Below are positions 15,818 to 23,403 of a stretch of 36,668 nucleotides of DNA, piece by piece. Position numbers and translations under genes: made by a program. The notes beneath the pieces were generated by a model. It saw only the letters and a list, made by a program, of their open reading frames with translations. It ran no database searches and was not told where the DNA came from. Source of the stretch: Phycisphaerae bacterium (GTDB lineage Bacteria; Planctomycetota; Phycisphaerae; Phycisphaerales; SM1A02); contig VGXO01000031.1 of assembly GCA_016873275.1 (NCBI GenBank), positions 1-36,668 on the forward strand. The letters are read 5' to 3'. Position 1 is the stretch's first letter; every line of letters starts with the position of its first letter.

Positions 15818-17608
15818 ATGGTCAGGCGAACCCACCGCTGCGGCGAGTTGCGCGAGGAGCACGTTGGTCGAGAGGTCGTGCTGAACGGCTGGGTGGACGT
15901 GCTGCGCGATCAGGGGCGTGGGCTCGTCTTCCTCGACCTCCGCGACCGGACCGGGATCACGCAGGTCGTCTTCGAGAGCGGGATCGATGGCGAGGCCATG
16001 ACGCTCGCGCGGTCGCTCCGCCGCGAGGACGTGGCGGCGGTACGCGGCGTGGTGCGCCGCCGGGCGGGCGGCGCGAACCCGCGGCTCGCGACGGGCTCGA
16101 TCGAGATCGAGGCGCGGGAGGTCGAGGTCCTCAACCGCGCCGAGCAGCCGCCGATCCTGCCCGACGACGCCGAGGCGGCGAAGATGGACGAGGAGGTCAG
16201 GCTGCGGAACCGCCACATCGACCTGCGGCGACCGCGCATGCAGCAGATCCTCGGGCTCCGCTCGAAGGTGACCCGCATCGCCCGCGAGTACTTTCACGAG
16301 CGCGGCTTCCTCGAGGTCGAGACGCCGCTGCTCATCCGCTCGACTCCCGAGGGCGCCCGCGACTTCGTCGTGCCCTCCCGCCTTCACCCCGGCGAGTTCT
16401 ACGCGCTGCCGCAGAGCCCCCAGCTCTTCAAGCAGATCCTGATGGTCGCAGGCTGCGACCGCTACCTCCAGATCTGCCGCTGCCTGCGCGACGAGGATCC
16501 CCGCGCCGACCGGCAGGCGGAGTTCAGCCAGATCGACCTCGAGATGAGCTTCACCGACCGCGAGGAGGTCATCGAGACGATGGGCGGCTTCGCCCGCCGC
16601 CTGTGGAAGGAGACCCTCGGCGTCGAGGTGCCCGAGATCCCGCGGATGACCTGGACCGAGGCGATGAACCGCTACGGGATCGACCGCCCGGACGTGCGGT
16701 TCGGCCTCGACCTGGTGGACGTCTCGGACCTCGTCCGCGAGTCGCCCTTCGCCGTCTTCGCCGACGCCGTCCGCACGCTCCATCGCGGTCGCCCGGGCTG
16801 CGTCAAGGCGATCCGCGTGCCGGGTGGCGCCGCAGCGCTCTCCCGCAAGGCGACCGACGCGCTCGGCGAGATGGCGAAGTCGTTCGGGCTCGGCGGACTT
16901 CCCTTGGCGAAGGTCACCGCCGCCGGCTTCGAGACGGGCGTCGCGAAGCACCTCGAGGGGATCGCGGCGCCGCTCCGCGAGCGGCTCGGGCTCGCCGCGG
17001 GCGACCTCGTCCTCTTCGGCGTCGGGCGATGGGAGGTCGTCTGCAAGGCTCTGGCGGAGATCCGCCTGCGCCTCGGTCGCGACCTGGGACTCATCGACGA
17101 CTCGGTCTGGCGGTTCCTCTGGGTCGTGGACTTCCCGATGTTCGAGTACGACGAGGAGGCATCGCGGTGGGTGGCGCTCCACCACCCCTTCACCGCGCCG
17201 ATGCCGGGTCAGGAGCCGCTCCTCGAGACCGACCCCGGGGCGTGCCTCTCCGCGGGCTACGACCTCGTCCTCAACGGCTCGGAGATCGCCGGCGGCTCGA
17301 TCCGCATCCACCGCCGCGAGATCCAGGAGAAGGTCTTCTCGCTGATCGGGCTGACCGCGGAGGAGGCGGACGCCAAGTTCGGCTTCCTCCTGCGGGCGCT
17401 CCGCCACGGGGCGCCGCCGCACGGCGGGATCGCCTTCGGGCTCGACCGGGTGGTGATGCACCTCGCGGGCACCGACAACATCCGCGACGTCATCGCCTTC
17501 CCGAAGACCCAGAGCGGCGCGGACCTCCTGTGCGATGCCCCGTCGGCGATCGACGAGGCGCAGCTGAAGGAGCTCCGGCTCTCGGTGCGTGCCGACCCGA
17601 CAAGGTGA
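15818..17608 (+). CDS. aspS: Aspartyl-tRNA synthetase
   Basis: A class II synthetase of 596 residues, bacterial type. The N-terminal OB-fold anticodon domain (to about 105) starts THRCGELREEHVGREVVLNGWV. Motif 2 region FRDE is read here as CLRDEDPRADRQAEFSQIDLEMSF. The flipping loop TPEGARDFVVPSR, ALPQSPQLFKQ, the GAD insertion, LHHPFTAP and motif 3 GLDRVVMHLAGTDNIRDVIAFPK are all present. It charges tRNA-Asp with aspartate. At the position that separates discriminating (Leu) from tRNA-Asn-accepting (His) enzymes, this one has Gln32 in RDQGRGLVF, with one residue more than E. coli. Whether it also makes Asp-tRNA-Asn cannot be told. Start ATG 15818 matches the family N-terminus. Confidence 0.96.
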   Translation: MVRRTHRCGELREEHVGREVVLNGWVDVLRDQGRGLVFLDLRDRTGITQVVFESGIDGEAMTLARSLRREDVAAVRGVVRRRAGGANPRLATGSIEIEAREVEVLNRAEQPPILPDDAEAAKMDEEVRLRNRHIDLRRPRMQQILGLRSKVTRIAREYFHERGFLEVETPLLIRSTPEGARDFVVPSRLHPGEFYALPQSPQLFKQILMVAGCDRYLQICRCLRDEDPRADRQAEFSQIDLEMSFTDREEVIETMGGFARRLWKETLGVEVPEIPRMTWTEAMNRYGIDRPDVRFGLDLVDVSDLVRESPFAVFADAVRTLHRGRPGCVKAIRVPGGAAALSRKATDALGEMAKSFGLGGLPLAKVTAAGFETGVAKHLEGIAAPLRERLGLAAGDLVLFGVGRWEVVCKALAEIRLRLGRDLGLIDDSVWRFLWVVDFPMFEYDEEASRWVALHHPFTAPMPGQEPLLETDPGACLSAGYDLVLNGSEIAGGSIRIHRREIQEKVFSLIGLTAEEADAKFGFLLRALRHGAPPHGGIAFGLDRVVMHLAGTDNIRDVIAFPKTQSGADLLCDAPSAIDEAQLKELRLSVRADPTR

Positions 17609-17903
17609 CCAAGGCGCCGCGGAGGTCGCTCGCGGAAGGCGACGGGCATCGCCACGGCGAAGACGACATCGTGGCATGGAGGATCACGCGATCGGGTGCA
17701 GCCGTGCCTCGGTCCGAGGACCGTCGCCGAAGCATCGACCGCAAGTCGATTGTCACGTTCGACTTAGGAAATTGCTGCCCCCTGCTGCGCTCGCCGCTTG
17801 GATCGCCGGCAGCTCTCCGCCCGACCGACGCCTCGCTTCGAACTCGCGGTTCCCTTCAGGTCCACGGGTTCCCTTCGAGGGATCCTGAGGTACTCTCCTC
17901 CAA
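17609..17903. other. Intergenic region aspS-csrA, first part
   Basis: Nearly 300 bp without a recognisable gene. It contains a TACTCT -10-like box at 17891-17896, which would give csrA a leader of about 85 nt. An imperfect hairpin (GGTTCCCT-TCG-AGGGATCC, one mismatch) lies just upstream of that box and could terminate aspS transcription. Confidence 0.45.
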
Positions 17904-17981
17904 CCGGCGACTCGCCGGCGACGACCACTGGAGTGGTCGGTGGGTTCCGTGGAACCCGATGGTCGGCAGAGTCATCGGAGG
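17904..17981 (+). promoter_or_regulatory. Structured csrA leader with GGA tetraloop and Shine-Dalgarno sequestering stem
   Basis: Three hairpins precede csrA. CCGGC-GACTC-GCCGG lies at 17904-17918. CGACCAC-TGGA-GTGGTCG (17922-17939) is a perfect 7-bp stem that shows GGA in a tetraloop, the classic form of a CsrA site. GGGTTC-CGTG-GAACCC lies at 17942-17957. A competing stem, CCGATG (17956-17961) with CATCGG (17973-17978), would pair part of the GGAGG ribosome site (17977-17981), which itself contains a second GGA. This suggests CsrA represses its own translation. That is an inference from sequence. Confidence 0.6.
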
Positions 17982-17989
17982 TTTGAACG

Positions 17990-18223
17990 ATGCTCGTGAT
18001 CACGAGGCGCGAGGGGGAAGAGGTCGTCATCGGACATCCCTCTGCCCCGCTGGGCGTGGTCCGCATCGCACAGATCAAGGGTGACCGCGTGCGGATCGCC
18101 TTCGAGTTCCCCCGGGAGGTCGAGGTCCACCGTCGCGAGGTCGCCGAGCAGATCGCCGCGAGCGAGCACTCGGCGTCGCCTCCCGTGGTCGGCACGATCC
18201 GCCCGGCCGCCGACGGCGCCTGA
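17990..18223 (+). CDS. csrA: CsrA-type carbon storage/translational regulator
   Basis: A protein of 77 residues; E. coli CsrA has 61. The fold-defining first strand MLVITRREGEEVVIG and the RNA-binding last strand VRIAFEFPREVEVHRREV (with the conserved Arg of the VHR motif) are intact. The middle loop is about two residues longer than in E. coli, and a 20-residue polar tail follows. As a dimer it binds GGA motifs in mRNA leaders and controls translation. There is no fliW or flagellar gene nearby. GGAGG lies 8 nt before ATG 17990. Confidence 0.94.
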   Translation: MLVITRREGEEVVIGHPSAPLGVVRIAQIKGDRVRIAFEFPREVEVHRREVAEQIAASEHSASPPVVGTIRPAADGA

Positions 18224-18246
18224 TCGGAGACGAACGCCGAAGAAAT

Positions 18247-18276
18247 CGCCCCCAGATCCGCAAGGAGCTGGGGGCG
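18247..18276. terminator. Hairpin after csrA
   Basis: CGCCCCCAG (18247-18255) and CTGGGGGCG (18268-18276) form a perfect 9-bp stem with a 12-nt loop, 23 bp after the csrA stop. There is no clear T-tract. It could also stop transcription coming from mraZ. Confidence 0.65.
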
Positions 18277-18313
18277 CGTTGGTTCGCGCGGGTCATGCCC
18301 GCGTGGGGAGGGA

Positions 18314-18574
18314 TCAGGCGTCCGGTGCCCGAATCCCCCGCATCGCTCGGCCGTCCGTGGCCGTGGTCGCGACTCCGGGATGGTCGTCCGCCCGCACGCA
18401 GGCACGACGCCCCAGGCAGATCGGCACCGCTCCGATCCCCACGAAGGCAGGGTCGATCCATGACCCCTCCTTCGAACCGGCACCGGTTGAACCGGTGATC
18501 CCGTGCTGCGGGATCGACGCCATCCATGGCTCGATCCCGAGCATGCCGCCGAGAGAGGTCAGGGAACCCCTCAT
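18314..18574 (-). CDS. Possible small protein coupled to mraZ (86 residues), doubtful
   Basis: The ATG at 18574 overlaps the mraZ stop as ATGA, which is how coupled genes look elsewhere in this window. The frame starts MRGSLTSLGGMLGIEPW and is Gly-, Ala- and Ser-rich, with no domain I recognise. Against it, two perfect adjacent hairpins (18481-18515) lie inside the frame, and base use at third codon positions is not clearly coding. It may be a chance frame in the mraZ 3' region. Confidence 0.3.
   Translation of the reverse strand: MRGSLTSLGGMLGIEPWMASIPQHGITGSTGAGSKEGSWIDPAFVGIGAVPICLGRRACVRADDHPGVATTATDGRAMRGIRAPDA
18481..18515. terminator. Two adjacent perfect hairpins downstream of mraZ
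   Basis: CACCGGTT-G-AACCGGTG (18481-18497) and GATCCCG-TGCTG-CGGGATC (18497-18515), the first as DNA palindrome and the second with a 5-nt loop. They begin about 55 bp after the mraZ stop and may form its 3' end. There is no T-tract. Confidence 0.45.
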
Positions 18575-19044
18575 GTGTCGTTCCTCCTCCGCGCCTCCGA
18601 CATCGCCGCGCGTGCCCGCCGCCAGATCTCCGACTGCTGCGGACGCTGACGACCCTGCTCGCTGCGCCACGCCGAGGGCGGCAGCAGCTCGAGGTGATCG
18701 CGGACGCCGAGGATCATCACCTCGGTCTGGATCGAGAACTCCCGCAGCAAGCGGTCGGGCACCCGCACCCGCCCCGCACCATCGATCGGCAGCCGCGACG
18801 CTCCCGAGAAGAGCAGCCGCTCGAAGGCGAGCATGTCCTCGTCGCCGACGAGCGACCCTCCCAGCGAGGTCGCCAACTGCTCGAAGGTCTTCTCCGGCCA
18901 GAGCCAGAGGCTCCCGTTGGGACCGGGCGCCGCGATCAGCGCGTCGCCATGGACCTCCGGCGAGAGCGCCGACCGCAGCTCGGAGGGGATCGCCAAGCGT
19001 CCCTTCGGATCGATCGTGTGTTCGAACTCGCCAAGGAAGAGCAC
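18571..19044 (-). CDS. mraZ: MraZ, transcriptional regulator of the SpoVT-AbrB type
   Basis: A protein of 157 residues with two MraZ repeats. The first is GEFEHTIDPKGRLAIPSELRSAL, the second SRLPIDGAGRVRVPDRLLREFSI; each carries the D-x-x-GR loop of the double-psi barrel. MraZ normally heads the division and cell-wall cluster and represses its own operon by binding TGGGN direct repeats. Here no mraW (rsmH), ftsI or mur gene follows, so it is detached from that cluster. Start GTG 19044 is set by the family N-terminus; the ATG at 19048 is out of frame. GAGG lies about 10 nt upstream. Just before the start are a TATGTT box and four decamer-spaced MraZ boxes. Confidence 0.92.
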   Translation of the reverse strand: MLFLGEFEHTIDPKGRLAIPSELRSALSPEVHGDALIAAPGPNGSLWLWPEKTFEQLATSLGGSLVGDEDMLAFERLLFSGASRLPIDGAGRVRVPDRLLREFSIQTEVMILGVRDHLELLPPSAWRSEQGRQRPQQSEIWRRARAAMSEARRRNDT

Positions 19045-19073
19045 GCATCAGACCCTCGATGAAGCGGCGCGGG

Positions 19074-19114
19074 AACATAACCCACCTCAACCCACTTTGC
19101 AACACTTCGCCCCA
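19074..19114 (-). promoter_or_regulatory. mraZ promoter with four 10-bp-spaced MraZ boxes
   Basis: On the minus strand, boxes TGGGG (19114-19110), TGTTG (19104-19100, degenerate), TGGGT (19094-19090) and TGGGT (19084-19080) repeat exactly every 10 bp. They run straight into a -10-like TATGTT (19079-19074). This matches the known MraZ operator (TGGGN repeats with 5-nt spacers). The boxes cover the -35 region, which fits autorepression. Confidence 0.75.
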
Positions 19115-19272
19115 CAATTCTCCACGACCACTCTCGCCAGGGGTCCGAGAGCCGACGCAAGTCCATTCTCGGACGGGTCTTGAGAAACCCACATTCCCTC
19201 CGCCGGGATGAAGCGACCTCGTCACCCCGTCGATGACCCAAGGTCGTCCTCGTCCCTCCCACGGAGCCGACG

Positions 19273-19839
19273 GTGTCCGCGGTCCCCTCAGATCCGAACC
19301 TCCCGAGCGTCGCCGAGGTCCTCGCCGCGATCCCGCGGTCGAGGTTCCTGCTCACCTCGGCGTTCGGTGATCTGCGGCGCGGGCTCGTCGTCGAGTGGGT
19401 GCAGCAGTGCGGACGGCAGCCGCCGGTGGTGATGGTGTCGCTTCCGAAGGGTCAGCCGATCAGTCCCGTGATCCGCGACAGCCGCCGCTTCGCGATCTCC
19501 TCGATCCGTCCGGGCGACCTGCTGCTCGAGAAGCTGTTCGCGTCCGGCGCCGCAAGCGACGGCGATCCGTTCCTCGGTCTTCCGCTCGAGTCCTCCTCGC
19601 TGGGTCTCCCGCTGCTCGCCCGCGTGGAGGGTTCGCTCGAGTGCGAGATGATCCGCCACCTCGACATCGAGAGCGACTGCGAGCTCTACATCGGCGTCGT
19701 GCGGCGGGCGGTGCGTCCCGACGCGGCGTCCCGCGGTCGAGGCGGTCGAGCGACCCATCGCGAGGAGCCCCGGGCCGGCCGCAAGGCGCTCGACGCGAAG
19801 CCGGATCCCCATCGACCCCGCATCCGCCGCACGCCCTGA
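19273..19839 (+). CDS. Flavin reductase-like (FMN-binding split barrel) protein
   Basis: A protein of 188 residues. The pattern IPRSRFLLTSAFGDLRRGLVVEWVQQC, VVMVSLPKGQPISPVIRDSRRFAISSI, and LECEMIRHLDIESDCELYIGVVRRA follows the flavin reductase-like domain: a conserved strand, a P-K-G-like loop, I-R-D-S-R-x-F, and a C-terminal strand near a D-H-like D-C-E. Such proteins bind FMN and may transfer electrons in the cytoplasm. The last 45 residues are basic and low-complexity. Start GTG 19273 has GGAG about 7 nt upstream. It is divergent from mraZ and 32 bp upstream of the amidohydrolase. Confidence 0.8.
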   Translation: MSAVPSDPNLPSVAEVLAAIPRSRFLLTSAFGDLRRGLVVEWVQQCGRQPPVVMVSLPKGQPISPVIRDSRRFAISSIRPGDLLLEKLFASGAASDGDPFLGLPLESSSLGLPLLARVEGSLECEMIRHLDIESDCELYIGVVRRAVRPDAASRGRGGRATHREEPRAGRKALDAKPDPHRPRIRRTP

Positions 19840-19859
19840 AGGGCGAGCTCCTCGCCCGC

Positions 19860-19865
19860 TACGAT
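19860..19865 (+). promoter_or_regulatory. -10-like TACGAT 6 nt before the start codon (leaderless gene)
   Basis: TACGAT-CGCCGC-GTG. The box lies directly before GTG 19872, with no ribosome-binding site between, which supports that GTG as the start. Confidence 0.45.
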
Positions 19866-19871
19866 CGCCGC

Positions 19872-20987
19872 GTGTCGATGACCGCCTCCAACTCGATCGC
19901 GAGCACGGCGTCAGGTCGCTTCGTGAATCTCTCGAACCGCTGGGGTCTCGACTACCGCGCCGAGGCTGCCCTGCTTCCGCGACGCGATCGCCCGATCATC
20001 GACGCGCATCTGCACCTCTCCGGTCTGCGGGCGGTGGAGATCTTCCGCGAGGTCGCGTCGCTCTACGGCGTCGGTCGCTTCCTCTCGATGACGCCGCTCG
20101 AGCAGGTGCCGGTCGTGCGGGAGATCCTCGGCGACCGCGTCGGCTTCATCGCGGTGCCGAGCTTCGCGGGGCGCGATCGCCGGCACGAGCATGGTCGAGG
20201 CTTCCTCGACGCCATCGAGAAGTTCCACGCCCTCGGCAGCCGCGTGGTGAAGTTCTGGGCGGCGCCGCGGGGTCTCGACATCGGTCGCGAGTGCGGCGAG
20301 CCCGACCTGCTGCGGCTCGACTCGCCGATGCGGCTCGAGGCGATGCAGCTCGCCCATCGTCTCGGCATGTCGTTCATGGTGCACGTCGCGGACCCCGACA
20401 CCTGGTTCGCGACGCGCTACGCCGATCCCTCGCGGTACGGCACCAAGGCGTCCCACTACGAGCCGCTGCGGCGCCTGCTCGACCGCTTCCCGACTCCATG
20501 GCTCGCGGCGCACTTCGGCGGCTGGCCGGAGGACCTCGCCGCGCTCGATGACCTGCTTGCCCGGCACCCGAACCTCTCCCTCGACATCAGCGCGACGAAG
20601 TGGATCGTGCGGGAGATCTCCCGGCATCCCCGCGGGCGGGTGCTCGACTTCCTGACGCGGTGGAACGGTCGGCTCCTCTTCGGCTCCGACATCGTCGTCC
20701 TCGAGGACCATCTCCGCGACGCGGCGGAGACGGAGACTGGCGCGAAGGCGCGCGATCCGGAGTCCGCCTTCGACCTCTACGCGAGCCGCTACTGGGCGTA
20801 CCGCACGATGCTCGAGACGAGCTGGCGCGGTCCCTCCCCCATCGCGGACCCCGACCTCGCGGCGGTCGCGCCGGACCGGCATGGACCGCACGACGCGCCC
20901 GAGCTACGCGGGCTCGACCTGCCCGAGCCGATCCTCGCGTCGCTCTACCACGACGCCGCCGCGCGGTTCCTCGCGCCGTCCGCCTGA
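19872..20987 (+). CDS. Amidohydrolase-family metal-dependent hydrolase
   Basis: A protein of 371 residues, TIM-barrel type resembling amidohydrolase_2 (aminocarboxymuconate-semialdehyde decarboxylase-like). Metal-ligand motifs in order are DAHLHL (HxH after strand 1), a Lys in VVKFWAAP, FMVHVADPD (His, strand 5), WLAAHFGGW (His, strand 6) and LLFGSDIVVL (Asp, strand 8). The substrate is unknown. The start is GTG 19872 (TACGAT box 6 nt upstream) or ATG 19878 two codons later; no ribosome site is visible for either. The stop overlaps the convergent glycosyltransferase-like frame by 84 bp. Confidence 0.87.
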   Translation: MSMTASNSIASTASGRFVNLSNRWGLDYRAEAALLPRRDRPIIDAHLHLSGLRAVEIFREVASLYGVGRFLSMTPLEQVPVVREILGDRVGFIAVPSFAGRDRRHEHGRGFLDAIEKFHALGSRVVKFWAAPRGLDIGRECGEPDLLRLDSPMRLEAMQLAHRLGMSFMVHVADPDTWFATRYADPSRYGTKASHYEPLRRLLDRFPTPWLAAHFGGWPEDLAALDDLLARHPNLSLDISATKWIVREISRHPRGRVLDFLTRWNGRLLFGSDIVVLEDHLRDAAETETGAKARDPESAFDLYASRYWAYRTMLETSWRGPSPIADPDLAAVAPDRHGPHDAPELRGLDLPEPILASLYHDAAARFLAPSA

Positions 20988-22088
20988 TCCTCCGCCGAGC
21001 CAAGGACCGCCGAGTCCCGCGACGAACGCGTCGGCGGGGCGCTGCATCGCCCGCGTCCGTCCCACCGCGGCGAGGTTCGCGCGACGAGCCGGGTCGGCAA
21101 GCAGCTCGAGCAGGCGTCGGCTTCCCTCCGGCACGCTGTCGAGGGGAAGCAGGATCGAGTCGATGCCGGGTCGCCCGATCAGCGTCCACGGCGCTTGCTC
21201 GAACGCGAGCCACGGCACTCCCGCGTGCCACGCGACCCACGGAAGCAGGGCGAGATCCGCGGCGGGATCGCCCAGCGCGGTCGATCCGCCGGCGATGACG
21301 AGCGCATCGAGCGCCCCGATCGCTCCATCGAGGTCGCGGCGGAGCGGCGCCTCACGGAGCTGCGCGGCGATCCCGAGCGGCACGCTCCATCCCCGAAGGT
21401 CCTCGCACGCGAGGTCGATGGGATCGACCACCACGGCGCCGATGCGGCCTGCCATCGCGGCGAGCGCCGCCACCCCGAAGCCATGACGCCTCGCCGAGCG
21501 GTGCTCGCGGGCGCTCCGTCCCGTGAACACGACGCCGACCGCGGGGGCGTCGTCGGCGAGTCCCCAGCGGGTGCGCCACGCCGCGCGCGACGAGGAGGCG
21601 GCGGCGATCCCGCGCGCCCGCGACGGACCGAGCCCCGCCTCGAGGCGCCTGATCGGCTCGAGGGCAAACCTGCGTCGGTCGCTCATCCCGTCGAGCCAGG
21701 GCGCCCAGCCCGCGAGCTCGACCTCGCCTCGGCCGCGGAGACGGATCTCCAGTCGCTCGAGGAAGGTCGGTCGGCGGTCGAGCACCGCGATTCGCGCGAC
21801 GCCGCGCTCGGGGGCGACGAGGAGCGCCGCGTCGGTCGACCATGCGAGGACCGCGGCGAGCGAAGCCTCGCGGCGGCATCCGGCGAGCAGGCGACCGACC
21901 TCCGCGCGGGAGGGCGCGCCGAGCCGGGCGATCCGTGGGCAGCCGGATCCGGCGCCGTCGCCGAGGAGGATCTCCACGTGATCCGCCTGCGGCATCCCGA
22001 CGGCGGCGTCGCGCACCATCATCGCCCGCGCCGCGGCGTGCTCCCCCCGCTGGTCCAGCACGTGCACCACCAGCGGCGAGGGGCTCAT
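20904..22088 (-). CDS. Glycosyltransferase-like protein of unknown specificity
   Basis: A protein of 394 residues. I do not recognise a firm family. The layout is that of a GT-B type enzyme: an N-terminal half starting PLVVHVLDQRGEHAAARAM, and a C-terminal half with ALVIAGGSTALGDPAADLALLPWVAWHAGVPWLAFEQAP and PLDSVPEGSRRLLELLADPARRANLA. The end recalls the nucleotide-sugar site and terminal helices of group 1 transferases. No catalytic motif is certain. ATG 22088 overlaps the upstream lipoprotein stop (ATGA), so it is in that operon. The last 28 residues overlap the amidohydrolase gene on the other strand and are low-complexity; the true end may be earlier if a frameshift exists. Confidence 0.6.
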   Translation of the reverse strand: MSPSPLVVHVLDQRGEHAAARAMMVRDAAVGMPQADHVEILLGDGAGSGCPRIARLGAPSRAEVGRLLAGCRREASLAAVLAWSTDAALLVAPERGVARIAVLDRRPTFLERLEIRLRGRGEVELAGWAPWLDGMSDRRRFALEPIRRLEAGLGPSRARGIAAASSSRAAWRTRWGLADDAPAVGVVFTGRSAREHRSARRHGFGVAALAAMAGRIGAVVVDPIDLACEDLRGWSVPLGIAAQLREAPLRRDLDGAIGALDALVIAGGSTALGDPAADLALLPWVAWHAGVPWLAFEQAPWTLIGRPGIDSILLPLDSVPEGSRRLLELLADPARRANLAAVGRTRAMQRPADAFVAGLGGPWLGGGSGGRREEPRGGVVVERREDRLGQVEPA

Positions 22089-22783
22089 CGCGACTGCAGG
22101 TTCTCGCCGAGGTCCAGCCGCTCGTGCTCGAAGAAGAGCCGGGCGATCTGCCGCCCGAGCCGCGTGACGAGTTGATCCTCCACGGTGCGGCGGGCGCTGG
22201 GCGTCCGGTAGAGCTCCGGATCGACCTCGCGGATCTGGGCGGTGACTTCTCGACCATCGATCATGTCGGCCGGCGGATAGCTCCGCTGCTTGCCGTCGAT
22301 GTCGAGCACCTTCACGTACGCCGTCGCCGTGGGTCGGGGCGAGCCGCCGCGATCGACGAGGTCGAACGACATCACCTCCACGTAGATCAGCTGCTTGACC
22401 TTGAGTCCCTCGGCGATCTTCTGCATCGAGAGCCGGGCGTCCTCCCGCTCCTGCGCCCGCACGTAGGCGATCACGTCGCGCGTCGCGAGGACCTCGGGCA
22501 CCACCTCCTCGTCGAGGAGCGTCTTGCCGACCGCCTCGCCGAGCTCGACCCGCAGCGCCGTCCGGGGCAGGATCGAGTCGCGGTCGTCGACGAGCACCGC
22601 GGTCCGCACGGGGAGCAAATGATGCTCCGCGTCGATCGTGCCCGGTCCCTCGATCGCGTAGGCGATCGGCGCGACGATGTTGCAGCCGCCCGCGAGGAAG
22701 GCGGGGACCGTCGCGACCACCGCGAGCGCCGCGGCGATCAGTCGTCGGGGTACTTGTCCTCGATGTGGTCGAAGAAGAGCCAC
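22085..22783 (-). CDS. Predicted lipoprotein, paralogue of its upstream neighbour
   Basis: A secreted lipoprotein with lipobox LAGGC after LIAAALAVVATVPAF. The start is uncertain. GTG 22783 gives 232 residues with a basic n-region but overlaps the upstream gene by 46 bp. CTG 22741 would make CTGA with the upstream stop and give 218 residues. The C-terminus (VEDQLVTRLGRQIARLFFEHE) and a middle strand (KQLIYVEVMSFDLVDRGG) match the neighbour's VETGLLTKFLQRTAWLFFDH and DRVVLVDIFEYRLNPPG. This suggests duplication. It is probably an outer-membrane or periplasmic assembly factor; the function is unknown. Confidence 0.75.
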   Translation of the reverse strand: MALLRPHRGQVPRRLIAAALAVVATVPAFLAGGCNIVAPIAYAIEGPGTIDAEHHLLPVRTAVLVDDRDSILPRTALRVELGEAVGKTLLDEEVVPEVLATRDVIAYVRAQEREDARLSMQKIAEGLKVKQLIYVEVMSFDLVDRGGSPRPTATAYVKVLDIDGKQRSYPPADMIDGREVTAQIREVDPELYRTPSARRTVEDQLVTRLGRQIARLFFEHERLDLGENLQSR

Positions 22784-23403
22784 GCGGTCCTCTGGAGAAA
22801 CTTGGTCAGGAGTCCGGTCTCGACCTGCCGTGCCGTCGCCTGCTCGCGGGAGATTCCCTCCTCGTCGGGGAACTTCACGGTGACGTTCTTGGAGAAGGCG
22901 AACTCGTCGGCGTCGGCGCTGTTGCCCTCGATCACCCCGACGGTCGCGGCACAGACGCCGTCCCACATCCAGGTGTTGCCCGGTGGGTTCAGGCGGTACT
23001 CGAAGATGTCCACCAGCACCACGCGGTCCACGCCGAGGTCGGCGGCGATCTGACCGTAGGGAAGCGACGCCCAGTGCGGGGTCTGGTACTGCCACTGCAG
23101 GACGATCCGTGGATCGAGCACCTGCGCGCCCTGCACGTTGGTCGCGATGCGGGCGGAGAGGTTCGCGCAGACGTTGGCGGTGACGGTCGGGTGCTCGTAG
23201 AGCATCGAGGGATCCGACTGGACCACCACCGCGACGGAGTGGTTCAGGAGCCCGTCATACTCGGCGAGGACCTCGATCTTCTTCTCCCGCTCGAGCTGCG
23301 CGCCGATGGCGCTCGCCGCGGCGAAGACGCCGCAGCCACCGATCGAGAGGGACAGGATCGCAAGCACCCCGAGGAGGACGCCGCGGCGAAGCAGGTTCAC
23401 CAT
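22738..23403 (-). CDS. Predicted lipoprotein, first of a related pair
   Basis: A protein of 221 residues. Signal peptide MVNLLRRGVLLGVLAILSLSIGGC has a good lipobox (S-I-G-G-C, Cys24). The mature domain has alternating strands and helices, with HPTVTANVCANLSARIATNV, WASLPYGQIAADLGVDRVVLVDIFEYRL and ATARQVETGLLTKF. No known family is recognised. ATG 23403 overlaps the stop of the DUF2752 gene. The next gene encodes a similar lipoprotein, so the two may act together at the outer membrane. Confidence 0.82.
   Translation of the reverse strand: MVNLLRRGVLLGVLAILSLSIGGCGVFAAASAIGAQLEREKKIEVLAEYDGLLNHSVAVVVQSDPSMLYEHPTVTANVCANLSARIATNVQGAQVLDPRIVLQWQYQTPHWASLPYGQIAADLGVDRVVLVDIFEYRLNPPGNTWMWDGVCAATVGVIEGNSADADEFAFSKNVTVKFPDEEGISREQATARQVETGLLTKFLQRTAWLFFDHIEDKYPDD

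Noticed and set aside
14501-17677. Open frame of 1058 codons on the minus strand through aspS
   Set aside because: Only the part from 15715 down is real (lpxB). The rest is the antisense of aspS, open because of GC-rich codon use, and shows no domain.
17764-18527. Minus-strand frames opposite csrA
   Set aside because: Arg/Pro-rich mirror frames of csrA and its leader with no start signal or domain.
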